From the NCBI RefSeq assembly GCF_000285835.1, contig NZ_HE978610.1:22062-86061 (forward strand): a stretch of DNA of 64,000 bases, written 5' to 3'. The notes beneath the pieces were generated by a model that had not been told where the DNA came from, made no database searches, and saw nothing but the letters and a program-made list of their open reading frames with translations. Shown here piece after piece: positions 28,190 to 37,181 of the stretch; position 1 is the stretch's first letter, and every line of letters starts with the position of its first letter. The position numbers were made by a program, and so were the translations under genes. The DNA comes from Brevibacterium senegalense (GTDB taxonomy: Bacteria; Actinomycetota; Actinomycetes; Actinomycetales; Brevibacteriaceae).

Positions 28190-29674
28190 GTGACCACGGA
28201 CCCCCGATCTTCGCAGCCCGCATCCGGCCCCGTCCTCGCGATCGATGTGGGGACGAGCTCTGTGAAGGCCGCGCTCCTCGACCAGACCGGTGCCGTCCTG
28301 GAGGACGCGCAGGCATCCCTGTCGACGACCCGGGGGCCGGACGGCCGGATGCACCAGCACCTCGAGGACTGGCAGGACGCCGTCAGCGCGGTGATCGCCG
28401 ACTGCCTGCGCGGGAATGGGTCGCTGAGCCCCGCTCCGAGTCCTCTCGCCGCGGTCAGTGTGACCGGGCAGATGCAGGACCTCGTCCTCCTGGACGAGCA
28501 CGGCCGGCCCACCCATCCGGTGGTCCTCTACTCCGACACGCACGCGCGGTCGGAGCTCGCCGACCTCTCCCGTACCAACCCCACCTGGGCGCCGAGCATC
28601 GCCGTCACCCCGCCGCCGGGACCGGACGCGCTCCCGCCCAAGCTCCTCCACGTCGCCCGCACGGCGCCCACCGCATACGCCGCGTCGAGGACCGTTCTGT
28701 TCTCAGCCGCCGGCTGGGTCGCGCATGCGCTGACCGGCGACGCCGTGTGCGATCGGCTCACTGCCAGCACGACCGGCCTCTACGACCCGCGGACGGACGA
28801 CTGGATCCCGCTGCAGTCGCCGGACGGCACTGCTCCGGAGACCGGCCCCCGGAGTGGCCCGGACCCGCTCGTCCCCGCCCATCTGCGCCTGCCGCGCCTC
28901 GTGGACCCGGGCATCGTGGGGCCGGTGGGCGCGCAGGCCGCCCGCGCATTCGGCGTCCCCGCGGGGACGCCCGTCGTGCTGGCGCTGGGCGACGCGGGCT
29001 CCGCGACGGACGGGACGGTGGGCAGCGAGCCCGGAGACGTCTACCTGCACCTGGGGACGACGGGTTGGGTCGCGCACGTCGACCCGACACCGGCCGCCCA
29101 GCTCCCTCTGCCGGACGAGACCGGTGAGACCGTCGACCGCCACCGCCTCGCGCACCCCGCCGGTCACCTGGCGATCGCCCGGTTGCCCGAGGCCGGCGAG
29201 GCCCTCGCACGCGCCCGCCGCGACCTGCTGGACCTGACGGACCCGCACTCCCCGGGCGCGCACGCCATCGCCGAGGCCGCCCTCGCCCAACCGCCCACCA
29301 GCACCTCCGCACGTGCGGCCACTCCGGACGGCGCCGCCGCGACCCGGGCCGCCGCCGCGTACGGGGAGGTCGTCGAGGCACTGGCCGCGGATGTCGCCGC
29401 GCTGCTGGAGCGCCTGGGTGCTGAGCCGGACAGACTGCCGGCGACGGGTGGCGTGGTGCGGTCGCCCATGGTCCGCCAGTTCATCGAGCAGGCGGTGGGC
29501 GTGCCGGTCGACGTCATGGGGGTCGGCGGTCTGGGCGGGGCGCGCTCCGCCGCGGGATCCGGAGGGGAGCTGACCCTCACGGCCTCCGACGCGGGGCTCC
29601 TGTCCTGCGCCCGCGTCGCCTTCGACGCCCTGGGCGTGGAGCACACGGTCACACCATTGGCCCAGCGGTCCTGA
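28190..29674 (+). CDS. FGGY-family carbohydrate kinase (xylulokinase-like)
   Basis: A 494-residue sugar kinase of the FGGY family. The N-terminal AIDVGTSSVKAALLDQTG is the phosphate-1 motif, and GTTGWVAHVD and ATGGVVRSPMVRQFIEQA fit the C-terminal ATP-binding half. It phosphorylates a sugar or polyol in the cytoplasm; xylulokinase is the closest general resemblance, but the substrate is not certain. It starts with GTG at 28190. No sugar transporter or isomerase is adjacent. Two hairpins follow the stop. Confidence 0.8.
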   Translation: MTTDPRSSQPASGPVLAIDVGTSSVKAALLDQTGAVLEDAQASLSTTRGPDGRMHQHLEDWQDAVSAVIADCLRGNGSLSPAPSPLAAVSVTGQMQDLVLLDEHGRPTHPVVLYSDTHARSELADLSRTNPTWAPSIAVTPPPGPDALPPKLLHVARTAPTAYAASRTVLFSAAGWVAHALTGDAVCDRLTASTTGLYDPRTDDWIPLQSPDGTAPETGPRSGPDPLVPAHLRLPRLVDPGIVGPVGAQAARAFGVPAGTPVVLALGDAGSATDGTVGSEPGDVYLHLGTTGWVAHVDPTPAAQLPLPDETGETVDRHRLAHPAGHLAIARLPEAGEALARARRDLLDLTDPHSPGAHAIAEAALAQPPTSTSARAATPDGAAATRAAAAYGEVVEALAADVAALLERLGAEPDRLPATGGVVRSPMVRQFIEQAVGVPVDVMGVGGLGGARSAAGSGGELTLTASDAGLLSCARVAFDALGVEHTVTPLAQRS

Positions 29675-29710
29675 CCCAGCTGGACCGACGCACCCCGCCC
29701 GGACACGCTG

Positions 29711-29774
29711 AAGGCCCGGACGGCGGGGACGCAGCCTCCCGTGATGGGGGATGCGGACCCGACGCCCGGGCCTT
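29711..29774. repeat. Long imperfect inverted repeat after the kinase gene
   Basis: AAGGCCCGG (29711-29719) pairs with CCGGGCCTT (29766-29774), and a weaker inner pairing (GCAGCCTCCC with GGGGGATGC) fills the loop. It may be part of a terminator region or a structured small RNA. Confidence 0.4.
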
Positions 29775-29792
29775 CGAGACCTCCACAGTGTA

Positions 29793-29835
29793 AGGACGTC
29801 CGCCCACCGGTTTCAACCGGGCGGACGGACGTCCT
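29793..29835. terminator. Bidirectional terminator between the kinase gene and etfA
   Basis: AGGACGTCCGCCC and GGGCGGAC-G-GACGTCCT form a long stem with an inner CCGGTT/AACCGG hairpin. It lies between convergent genes about 60 bases before the etfA stop. Confidence 0.75.
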
Positions 29836-29897
29836 CTGTGCTGCTCAGCAGGTGGTGCGCCTCAGCGGGTGCGGCTCACCGCCCCGCCGGCCTCACC

Positions 29898-30848
29898 TCA
29901 CTTGCGTGCGTTGACCGCGTCGGTGGCCTGGGGGAGGACCTGGAACAGGTCGCCCACGACGCCGAAGTCGGCGAGCTCGAAGATCGGAGCCTCGTCGTCC
30001 TTGTTGACGGCGACGATGTTCTTCGAGGTCTGCATGCCGGCGCGGTGCTGGATCGCGCCGGAGATGCCCGCCGCGACGTACAGCTGCGGCGACACGGCCT
30101 TGCCGGTCTGACCCACCTGGTGGGAGTGCGGGTACCAGCCGGCGTCGACCGCCGCGCGCGAGGCGCCCACGGCCGCACCCAGTGCGTCCGCCAGGGCCTC
30201 GACGGGAGCGAAGTCGCCGCCGGTGCCGCGTCCGCCGGACACGACGATCGGGGCCTCGGTGAGGCTGGGACGACCGGAAGCCGGCTTCTCCTCGACCTTG
30301 ACGATGCGGGCGGTCTTGGAGGCGTCCGACGGAGCGAACGACACGGCCTCGACGGCACCGGCGGCCGCGGCGGCCTCGGGAGAGGTCGAGTTGGGCTTGA
30401 CCGCGATGAACGGCGTGCCCTGCGTGACCTTGCCGTTGATCGTGTAGGACGCGGCGAACGCCTGCTGGGTGGCGGTGCCGTCAGCGGCGACGTCCACGGC
30501 GTCCGTGATGATGCCGGAGCCGGTCTTGATGGCGGCGCGTGCGGCGACCTCGCGGTCGGCGGCACCGGAGGTCACGAGGACCGCGGCCGGCTGGCGCTCC
30601 TGCACCAGAGCCGCGAGCAGCTCTGCCGTGGGGGCGACCAGGAATTCGCCGAACGCGGCGTCGGAGGCCACGAGGACCTTCTCCGCACCGTGCTCGCCCA
30701 GCGAGCCGGCAGCGGCCTCACCGGCGGCTGCGTCGCCCACGAACACGGCGACGGGCGTGCCGATGCGGCGGGCGAACGTGAGCAGTTCGAGCGTGGACTT
30801 CCGGACAGTGCCGTCCGCGTGGTCGACGAGAACGAGAACTTCAGACAT
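29898..30848 (-). CDS. etfA: Electron transfer flavoprotein, alpha subunit
   Basis: A 316-residue ETF alpha subunit. The C-terminal FAD-binding domain carries [11 protein letters not shown], then [20 protein letters not shown] and [20 protein letters not shown], the family signature. With EtfB it takes electrons from acyl-CoA dehydrogenases, of which at least three are encoded in this window, and passes them to the quinone pool. It is downstream of etfB with a 48-base gap, the usual order. Confidence 0.95.
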   Translation of the reverse strand: MSEVLVLVDHADGTVRKSTLELLTFARRIGTPVAVFVGDAAAGEAAAGSLGEHGAEKVLVASDAAFGEFLVAPTAELLAALVQERQPAAVLVTSGAADREVAARAAIKTGSGIITDAVDVAADGTATQQAFAASYTINGKVTQGTPFIAVKPNSTSPEAAAAAGAVEAVSFAPSDASKTARIVKVEEKPASGRPSLTEAPIVVSGGRGTGGDFAPVEALADALGAAVGASRAAVDAGWYPHSHQVGQTGKAVSPQLYVAAGISGAIQHRAGMQTSKNIVAVNKDDEAPIFELADFGVVGDLFQVLPQATDAVNARK

Positions 30849-30896
30849 AGTGCGCTTCTCTTCCTTCGCGTATGTGGTCGATGTGGGGCGGACGGA

Positions 30897-31685
30897 TCAG
30901 ACGAGCTTCTTGGACGCGAGCCAGTCGACGAGCTTCTGCCCGCCGTCGCCCTCGTCCGTGACGATCTCGCCGGCGGTGCGGCCGGGGGCCTGCTCCAGCT
31001 GCGTGATCTGCGTCCACGCGCCGGCACCGCCCGCGGAGGCGTCGAGGCCCAGGTCGCTCAGTCCGTACTGTGCGACCGGCTTCTTCTTCGCCTTCATGAT
31101 GCCCTTGAAGGAGGGGTAGCGGGGCTCGTTGATCTGGTCCGTGACGGACACGAGCGCCGGCAGCGTCACCTCGACGTACTCCGAGGCCGTGTCGCCGTCG
31201 CGGCGGATGGTCGCCGTCGAATCCGTGACCTCCAGGCTGGAGCCCTGCGTCGCGGCGGGGCGGCCCAGCAGCTCTGCGACCATGACGGGGACGACGGACA
31301 TCTGGCCGTCCGTCGAGGACAGGCCGGTGATGATGAGGTCGACCGGGCCCTCGTCCTGCTCCACCTTCTGCACGGCGGCGGCGAGGATCTTGGCGGTGCC
31401 CGCGGCGTCGGCGCCGGAGATGGCGTCGTCATTCACGTGCACGCCCTTGTCCGCGCCCATCTGCAGGGCCTTCCGGACGGCGTCCTTCGCGTCGGCGGGG
31501 CCGACGGTCAGCGCGATGGTCTCGGAGCCCTTGTCCTTGTCGGTGAGGGCCAGGGCCTCCTCGATCGCGTACTCATCGAGCTCCGACAGGAGTCCGTCGG
31601 TCTCGCGGTCGACGGTGTTGTCGGCCTCGAAGGAGCGGTCGCCTGCGGCGTCCGGCACGTACTTGACAAAAGTGACAATCCGCAT
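30897..31685 (-). CDS. etfB: Electron transfer flavoprotein, beta subunit
   Basis: A 262-residue ETF beta subunit starting MRIVTFVKYVPD. AMP/FAD-contact sequences such as ALQMGADKGVHVND and LIITGLSSTDGQMSVVPVMV are typical. The acyl-CoA dehydrogenase recognition-loop region ends in INEPRYPSFKGIMKAKKKP. I chose the start at 31685 because it matches the conserved N-terminus. An in-frame ATG twelve bases upstream is possible. Confidence 0.95.
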   Translation of the reverse strand: MRIVTFVKYVPDAAGDRSFEADNTVDRETDGLLSELDEYAIEEALALTDKDKGSETIALTVGPADAKDAVRKALQMGADKGVHVNDDAISGADAAGTAKILAAAVQKVEQDEGPVDLIITGLSSTDGQMSVVPVMVAELLGRPAATQGSSLEVTDSTATIRRDGDTASEYVEVTLPALVSVTDQINEPRYPSFKGIMKAKKKPVAQYGLSDLGLDASAGGAGAWTQITQLEQAPGRTAGEIVTDEGDGGQKLVDWLASKKLV

Positions 31686-31772
31686 GGGAGTGATCATTCC
31701 TTCCTTGGGAACCGCATTCCCCTCTTGCGGCACTGTGGCGCACCGCACGTTCGGGTCGGTTCCCATACGTTA

Positions 31773-33008
31773 TCAACTGTTCAGGACACCGGAGTCTGAG
31801 AGTCTTCCCAGTTCCGTCTGAGTGAGTCCCAGCTTCTGGCTCAGCACCTCGTGCGTGGCCTCGCCCAGGACGGTGGGCCGCTCGCCGGTCAGGTACTCGC
31901 CGTCGAACCGGATGGGGTTGGCGCCCACGAGCATCTGCCCCAGCCTGTCGCTGTCGAGGCCCCGGAGCACGCCGGTCGCCGTCCCCGCCGCCGAGGCCGC
32001 AGCGGCTTCCGTCGCCACCTCGCCGATGCTGCGGTACGGGGCCCAGAGGACCGCGGTCCCGCTCAGTGCCTGCGTCACCTCGTCGAGGGTGCGGGCGGCG
32101 AACCACGGCTTCAGGAGCGCCTCGAGGGTCTCCCGCTGCGCGTACCGGTTCTCCTCGAGCGACAGGTCCACGCCCAGCGCGGTCTGCAGAGCGTCGACGA
32201 CCGCGGTCATGCCGGTCGCCTCGACGAGCGCTTTCCACTGCCGGGTCGTGATCGCGGTGATCATGACCGCACTGCCGTCAGCGGTGGCGAAGTCCGTGCC
32301 GAAGGTCCCGAAGATGTGGTTGCCGTGCTTGCCGCGCTCCCCGGCCGGCTGGAGCGCCTCCGTGTACCAGCCCAGGTTGGCGACCGTGGCCAGCGCGATG
32401 TCCTCGAGCGCGATCTCCGAGTACGTGCCCTCGCCCGTGGTCGAGCGCTGCAGCAGGCCCGCCAGGACGGAGCTCACGACGGCCTGGCCGCACAGCAGGT
32501 CCCAGGCGGGCAGTGCGTGGTTGGCCGGCCGCGGGGACTCCGCCGGTCCGGTGATGCCGGGGATGCCGGTCTCCGCGTTGACGGTGTAGTCGACGCCGGG
32601 ACCGCCGGTCGCCGTGCCCTGCACCTTCACGTGGATGAGGTCCGCGCGGCGGGCGCGCAGCGCCTCGTCCGTCAGGAAGGACCTGCCCACGTTGTTCGTC
32701 ACGAAGATGCCGGTCTTCGCCGGGTCCTCGCCCGTGGCCGTGATGAGGGCCTGGGCGAGCTCCTGCCCCTCCTCGCTGCGGAGGTCGATCGCGACGGAGC
32801 GCTTGCCCCGGTTGAGGGTGCCCCAGTAGATGGAGCGCCCCTCCGGGGTGATGGGCCACCGGTCGATGTCCGGTCCGCCCTTCAGCGGGTCGATCTTGAT
32901 GACCTCCGCGCCCAGCTGGCTGAGCGCCAGGCAGGCCGACGGCGCCGCGACGAACGAGTCGTTCTCCACGACGGTGAAGCCGGTGAGCGGTCGGCTGGTC
33001 GCCGTCAT
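31773..33008 (-). CDS. Class III CoA-transferase (CaiB/BaiF family)
   Basis: A 411-residue CaiB/BaiF CoA-transferase. LSQLGAEVIKIDPLKGGPDI and NRGKRSVAIDLRSEEGQ are family landmarks, and the Asp in the HALPAWDLLCGQAVVSS region is a candidate for the catalytic aspartate. It moves CoA between carboxylic acids through a mixed anhydride. Its start lies two bases from the thiolase stop on the same strand. A LysR-type regulator, thiolase and this transferase form one unit. The substrate acid is unknown. Confidence 0.85.
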   Translation of the reverse strand: MTATSRPLTGFTVVENDSFVAAPSACLALSQLGAEVIKIDPLKGGPDIDRWPITPEGRSIYWGTLNRGKRSVAIDLRSEEGQELAQALITATGEDPAKTGIFVTNNVGRSFLTDEALRARRADLIHVKVQGTATGGPGVDYTVNAETGIPGITGPAESPRPANHALPAWDLLCGQAVVSSVLAGLLQRSTTGEGTYSEIALEDIALATVANLGWYTEALQPAGERGKHGNHIFGTFGTDFATADGSAVMITAITTRQWKALVEATGMTAVVDALQTALGVDLSLEENRYAQRETLEALLKPWFAARTLDEVTQALSGTAVLWAPYRSIGEVATEAAAASAAGTATGVLRGLDSDRLGQMLVGANPIRFDGEYLTGERPTVLGEATHEVLSQKLGLTQTELGRLSDSGVLNS

Positions 33009-33010
33009 GC

Positions 33011-34252
33011 TCAGGCCTCCACGCGCTCGACGATCGCGGCCAGGCCCTGGCCGCCGCCGATGCACATGGTCTCGAGGCCGTAGCGTGCGCCGCGGCGGTC
33101 CATCTCGCGGGCCAGCGTCGTGAGGATGCGGACACCGGTCGCGCCCACGGGGTGGCCCAGCGAGATGCCGGAGCCGTTCACGTTCGTGCGCTCGAAGTCG
33201 GACTCGCCGAAGCCCCACTCGCGGGTGCAGGCCAGCGCCTGCGCGGCGAACGCCTCATTCAGCTCGATGAGGTCGATGTCCTTCAGCTCCAGGCCGGCAC
33301 GCTGCAGGGCGGCGGCGGTCGCGGGCACCGGGCCGATGCCCATGGTGCGCGGCGGGACGCCCGCCAGGCCCCAGCTGACGATGCGGACGAGCGGCTTGAG
33401 ACCCAGTTCCTCCGCCTTCGCCCGCGTCGTCACGATCGTGGCAGCGGCGCCGTCGTTCTGACCGGAGGCGTTGCCCGCGGTGACGGTCGAGGCCTCATCG
33501 ATCTTCGCGCGCATCGCCTTGAGCTTGCCCAGCGACTCCATCGAGGCGCCGGGACGGATGTGCTCGTCGAGCGTGATCCGCTGCTCCGGCTGCTTGCGGG
33601 TCGCGGGGATGACGATCGGGACGATCTCCTCCGCGAACGCGCCGCTGTCCGTCGCAGCCGCCGCACGGCGGTGCGACTCGACGGCCAGGCGGTCCTGCTC
33701 CTCGCGGGCGATCGAGTACTCCTCGCGCAGGTTCTCCGCCGTCTCGATCATGCCGCCGGGCACGGGGTAGTGCGTGCCGCCCGCGGTGAGGCGGCCGCGG
33801 ACCAGGCCGTCCTTGAGCTCGACGTTGCCGCCGCGGATGCCCCAGCGGATGTCCTCGTTGAAGAAGGGTGCGCGCGACATCGACTCCGCACCGCCGGCGA
33901 TGACGACCTGGGCGCCGCCGGTGGCGATCGCGCCCATCGCGTCGACGACGGCCTGCAGGCCGGAGCCGCAGCGGCGATCGACCTGGCGCCCCGGCACCGT
34001 GACCGGCATGCCGGAGTTCAGCGCGACGACGCGGCCGATCGCGGGAGCCTCCATGTGCGGGTAGCACTGACCGAAGATCACGTCGTCGACGACCTCGGGA
34101 TCGATGCCGGTGCGCTCCAGGAGGGCGGTGACGACCTGGCGGCCCAGCTCCTCCGGTGCGATGTCCTTGAACTGGCCGCCGAAGGCGCCCACGGGGGAGC
34201 GCAGCGGCTCGCAGATGACGATGTCGTTGGCGGAAGCGGGTGTCTGGGTCAC
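33011..34252 (-). CDS. Acetyl-CoA acyltransferase (thiolase)
   Basis: A 413-residue degradative-type thiolase. The nucleophilic Cys lies in VDRRCGSGLQAV (about residue 92), the His in SLGHPVGATG, and the second Cys in METMCIGGGQG. It cleaves a 3-oxoacyl-CoA with CoA. The GTG start overlaps the stop of the LysR-type gene by GTGA, which couples the regulator and the enzyme. The longer open frame extending to 34606 is antisense to lysR and is not used. Confidence 0.92.
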   Translation of the reverse strand: MTQTPASANDIVICEPLRSPVGAFGGQFKDIAPEELGRQVVTALLERTGIDPEVVDDVIFGQCYPHMEAPAIGRVVALNSGMPVTVPGRQVDRRCGSGLQAVVDAMGAIATGGAQVVIAGGAESMSRAPFFNEDIRWGIRGGNVELKDGLVRGRLTAGGTHYPVPGGMIETAENLREEYSIAREEQDRLAVESHRRAAAATDSGAFAEEIVPIVIPATRKQPEQRITLDEHIRPGASMESLGKLKAMRAKIDEASTVTAGNASGQNDGAAATIVTTRAKAEELGLKPLVRIVSWGLAGVPPRTMGIGPVPATAAALQRAGLELKDIDLIELNEAFAAQALACTREWGFGESDFERTNVNGSGISLGHPVGATGVRILTTLAREMDRRGARYGLETMCIGGGQGLAAIVERVEA

Positions 34253-35232
34253 AGTGTCTCCTTGTGGGTGGGGATGGTGGAGGTGAGGACAGGGTCGGTG
34301 GCCGCGGCGCGGTGCGCGGCGACGGTGTGCACGGGCGGGCTGGGTGTGGGGACGGCCTCGGCGGCGGCGGCCAGGACCTCGCGCAGTGCTGGCGCGGCCT
34401 CCCCGGCGCGGTGGGCCAGGTAGACGACGATCGGGTCGTGCTCGATCGCCAGCGGGACCGCGACGAGGTGCGGGTCGTGGATGTGGGCCATGACGGAGTC
34501 GTACGTGATCGTGATGCCCATCTCCGCCGCGACGAGCGCGCTCACCAGCTGCGTGTCCGGGGCCTCCTGGACGACGCGGGGCGCGAAGCCCGCCTCGTAG
34601 CACCACTGGAGGGTGAGGTCGCGCATCGTGGAACCCGGGTCCGCGGGGAGGAGGATGAACGGCTCGTCGCGCAGCTCGTCGATCGTGACCGACGACCGGC
34701 CGGCCAGACGGTGCTCGGCGTGCACGGCGACCATGGGCCGCTCGTAGAGCGCGGGACGGCCGGAGATCCCCGGCGGCTGCGTCTGCCAGCGCACCAGCGC
34801 CAGGTCCAGCGTGCCGTCGCGCAGGCGGGCGATGCCCTCCTCCGTGTACACGTTGCTCTCCAGCTCGACCGTGATGCCGGGCTTGCGGCGGTGCGACTCC
34901 GCGACCAGCCGCGAGGCGACCCGGTGCGAGGACAGGGTGCCCAGGCCCAGGCGCACGCGGCCCACGTCCCCGGCCGAGGCCATGGTGACGGACCGCTGTG
35001 CGGTCTCCGCCGCTTCGAGCAGCTCGCGGGCCGGGCCCAGGAGGGCCTCGCCGGCGGGGGCGAGGGAGACGTGGCGGGTGGTGCGGTGGAAGAGATCCGC
35101 ACCCAGTTCCTGCTCGAACTGGCGGATCGCACGGCTGAGCGGCGGCTGGGCGATGCCCAGGCGTTCCGCCGCACGACCGAAGTGCAGTTCTTCTGCGACC
35201 GCGAGGAAAGCGCGCACCTGCTGGAGCTCCAT
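34249..35232 (-). CDS. LysR-type transcriptional regulator
   Basis: A 327-residue LysR regulator starting MELQQVRAFLAVAEELHFGR. The winged helix-turn-helix covers residues 1-65 (AAERLGIAQPPLSRAIRQFE), followed by the two-lobed effector domain. It is divergent from the CoA-transferase AB operon (110-base gap) and overlaps the thiolase on its own strand. It probably controls both sides from that gap. The effector would be a pathway acid or CoA ester. This layout resembles regulators of aromatic or dicarboxylic acid catabolism. Confidence 0.9.
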   Translation of the reverse strand: MELQQVRAFLAVAEELHFGRAAERLGIAQPPLSRAIRQFEQELGADLFHRTTRHVSLAPAGEALLGPARELLEAAETAQRSVTMASAGDVGRVRLGLGTLSSHRVASRLVAESHRRKPGITVELESNVYTEEGIARLRDGTLDLALVRWQTQPPGISGRPALYERPMVAVHAEHRLAGRSSVTIDELRDEPFILLPADPGSTMRDLTLQWCYEAGFAPRVVQEAPDTQLVSALVAAEMGITITYDSVMAHIHDPHLVAVPLAIEHDPIVVYLAHRAGEAAPALREVLAAAAEAVPTPSPPVHTVAAHRAAATDPVLTSTIPTHKETL

Positions 35233-35342
35233 GGGCACGAGTATGGCAGATTGATGTTCAGTTGGTAAGTATGTCCGCTGGATTCCTCGTTGAAACTGAC
35301 TTAATCTGGCTGGGTCACTGCTGCACAGCGAGAGGGCCACAC

Positions 35343-36347
35343 ATGGCGAAGGACAGAGTCGTTCCGCTGCCGGAAGCGATCCGGGAACTGGTCCACGACG
35401 GCGATTCGATCGCGCTCGAGGGGTTCAGCCATCTCATCCCGTTCGCGGCCGGCCACGAGATCATCCGGCAGGGGCGCCGCGGGCTCACGTTCTGCCGCAT
35501 GACCCCGGACCTGCTGTCGGACATGATGATCGCCGCCGGCTGCGTCGACCGGCTGGTCTGCTCGTTCTTCGCCTCCGGCTCCGCGGGCGCCCTCCACGAG
35601 ATCCGCCGCCGGATCGAGAAGCACGATCCGGCCCCGCTGGAGGTCGAGGAGTACAGCCACCACGCGATGGTGCTGCGCTACCACGCGGGCGCCTCCCGCC
35701 TGCCGTTCATCCCGATCCGGTCGTACGCGGGATCGGACCTGCCCTCCGTCAACCCGGACATCCGGCTGGTCGACGATCCGTACGGCGACGGCACCGTCTA
35801 CGTCGTCCCGCCGCTCAACCCGGACGTGACGATCGTCCACGCGCAGCGGGCCGACCGCCGCGGCAACGTCCAGATCTGGGGCATCACCGGCGTCCAGCAG
35901 GAGGCCGTCTACGCGGCGGACCGCGTCATCGTGACGGTCGAGGAGATCGTCGACGACGAGGTCGTGCGCTCCGACCCCAACCGCACCCTCATCCCCGCGC
36001 ACGCGGTCGACGCGGTCTGCGTCGTCCCCCGCGGGGCCCACCCCTCGTACGTCCAGGGCTCCTACGACCGCGACAACGCGTTCTACCGGATGTGGCCGCA
36101 GATGGCGAAGGACAGCGCGCGGCTGCAGGAGTGGCTCGACACGCACGTGCGCGGCACGAAGGACCACAGCGAGTACCTCACGGCGATCGGGGAGGAGCAG
36201 CTGGCGCCCCTGACCGTCGCACCCCGCCTCTCCCGGCCCGTGGACTACGGGCGGCGGGTCCCGGCGGCAGCAGGGGGTGCCTCTGCGGGCGGCGGGCCGG
36301 CGGCCTCGGGAACGGCGGAGACGGCGACGGACGGAGGAGACCGATGA
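35343..36347 (+). CDS. CoA-transferase subunit A (glutaconate/IpdA-like)
   Basis: A 334-residue alpha subunit of a class I CoA-transferase. GDSIALEGFSHLIPFAAGHE replaces the usual G-x-G-F loop, and the body matches the glutaconate CoA-transferase/IpdA branch (PPLNPDVTIVHAQRADRRGN). In IpdAB the same fold opens a steroid ring, so hydrolase chemistry is an alternative. A 40-residue Gly/Ala-rich tail is unusual. Its TGA overlaps the ATG of subunit B. It is divergent from lysR. Confidence 0.83.
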   Translation: MAKDRVVPLPEAIRELVHDGDSIALEGFSHLIPFAAGHEIIRQGRRGLTFCRMTPDLLSDMMIAAGCVDRLVCSFFASGSAGALHEIRRRIEKHDPAPLEVEEYSHHAMVLRYHAGASRLPFIPIRSYAGSDLPSVNPDIRLVDDPYGDGTVYVVPPLNPDVTIVHAQRADRRGNVQIWGITGVQQEAVYAADRVIVTVEEIVDDEVVRSDPNRTLIPAHAVDAVCVVPRGAHPSYVQGSYDRDNAFYRMWPQMAKDSARLQEWLDTHVRGTKDHSEYLTAIGEEQLAPLTVAPRLSRPVDYGRRVPAAAGGASAGGGPAASGTAETATDGGDR

Positions 36348-37156
36348 CCACGGCACAGACGGAGAACGAGGTCACCGCGGAGGAGACGGCTGCGGACTAC
36401 TCGCAGACGGAGCTCATCGTGTGCGCGGCGGCGAAGATGCTGGCCGGCAAGACGACCGTGTTCGCGGGCATCGGCCTGCCCACGCTGGCCGTCGACCTGG
36501 CGCACCGCACGATCAACCGCGACATCGAGCTCATCTACGAGTCCGGGGTGACCGGCGCGCATCCGGAGGAGATGGCGGAGGGCATCGCGGACTTCGTGCT
36601 GGTGTCCGGCGCGGAGTCCGTCGTGTCGATGCAGGCGCTGTTCGGCTACGTGCTGCAGGGCGGCAACGTGGACGTGGGCTTCCTGGGGGCGGCGCAGATC
36701 GACCGGCACGGATCGCTCAACACGAGTGTCATCGGCGACTGGGAGAAGCCCACGGTGCGGCTGCCCGGGTCCGGCGGCGCCTCGGACATCATGTCGAACG
36801 CCGGTGAGGTCTTCGTCATCATCCGCCGTCACGACCACGCGTCGTTCCCCGCACAGCTGGATTTCGTGACCTCGCCGTCGCCGGTCGCGGCCCGGGAATC
36901 CGGGCAGGGCATCCAGCCGCAGGGTCACGGCGTCAGCGTCGTCATCACGCCGCTGGGTATCCTGCAGCGCGAGGACAGGTTCGGTGAGCTGGTGCTCACG
37001 CACACGCACCCCGGCGTCACCGTCGACCAGGTGCGCGAGGCGACCGGGTGGGACCTGGCGGTCGCCAACGACGTGGCCTCGACGGCGGAGCCCACGACGG
37101 AGGAGGTCCGCCTCCTGCGCGACGAGATCGACACCGTCCGCCTGTACCTGCGATGA
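36344..37156 (+). CDS. CoA-transferase subunit B (glutaconate/IpdB-like)
   Basis: A 270-residue beta subunit. The motif IYESGVTGAHP holds the family's active-site glutamate (Glu66), and VDVGFLGAAQIDRHGSLN and GSGGASDIMSN follow as expected. It forms an A2B2 or AB complex with the overlapping upstream subunit. Keeping the glutamate supports true CoA transfer, although IpdB-like hydrolases also have an acidic residue nearby. Confidence 0.85.
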   Translation: MTTAQTENEVTAEETAADYSQTELIVCAAAKMLAGKTTVFAGIGLPTLAVDLAHRTINRDIELIYESGVTGAHPEEMAEGIADFVLVSGAESVVSMQALFGYVLQGGNVDVGFLGAAQIDRHGSLNTSVIGDWEKPTVRLPGSGGASDIMSNAGEVFVIIRRHDHASFPAQLDFVTSPSPVAARESGQGIQPQGHGVSVVITPLGILQREDRFGELVLTHTHPGVTVDQVREATGWDLAVANDVASTAEPTTEEVRLLRDEIDTVRLYLR

Positions 37157-37181
37157 ACACACGACTGAGGAGCATCCACCC

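Noticed and set aside
29711..29835. Possible tRNA or riboswitch in the kinase-etfA gap
   Set aside because: The dyads lack tRNA arm spacing and a conserved anticodon stem, and they lie between convergent stops, which fits terminators.
33011..34606. Thiolase with a 118-residue N-terminal extension
   Set aside because: The extension is antisense to lysR. Conserved thiolase sequence begins at the GTG at 34252, which overlaps the lysR stop.
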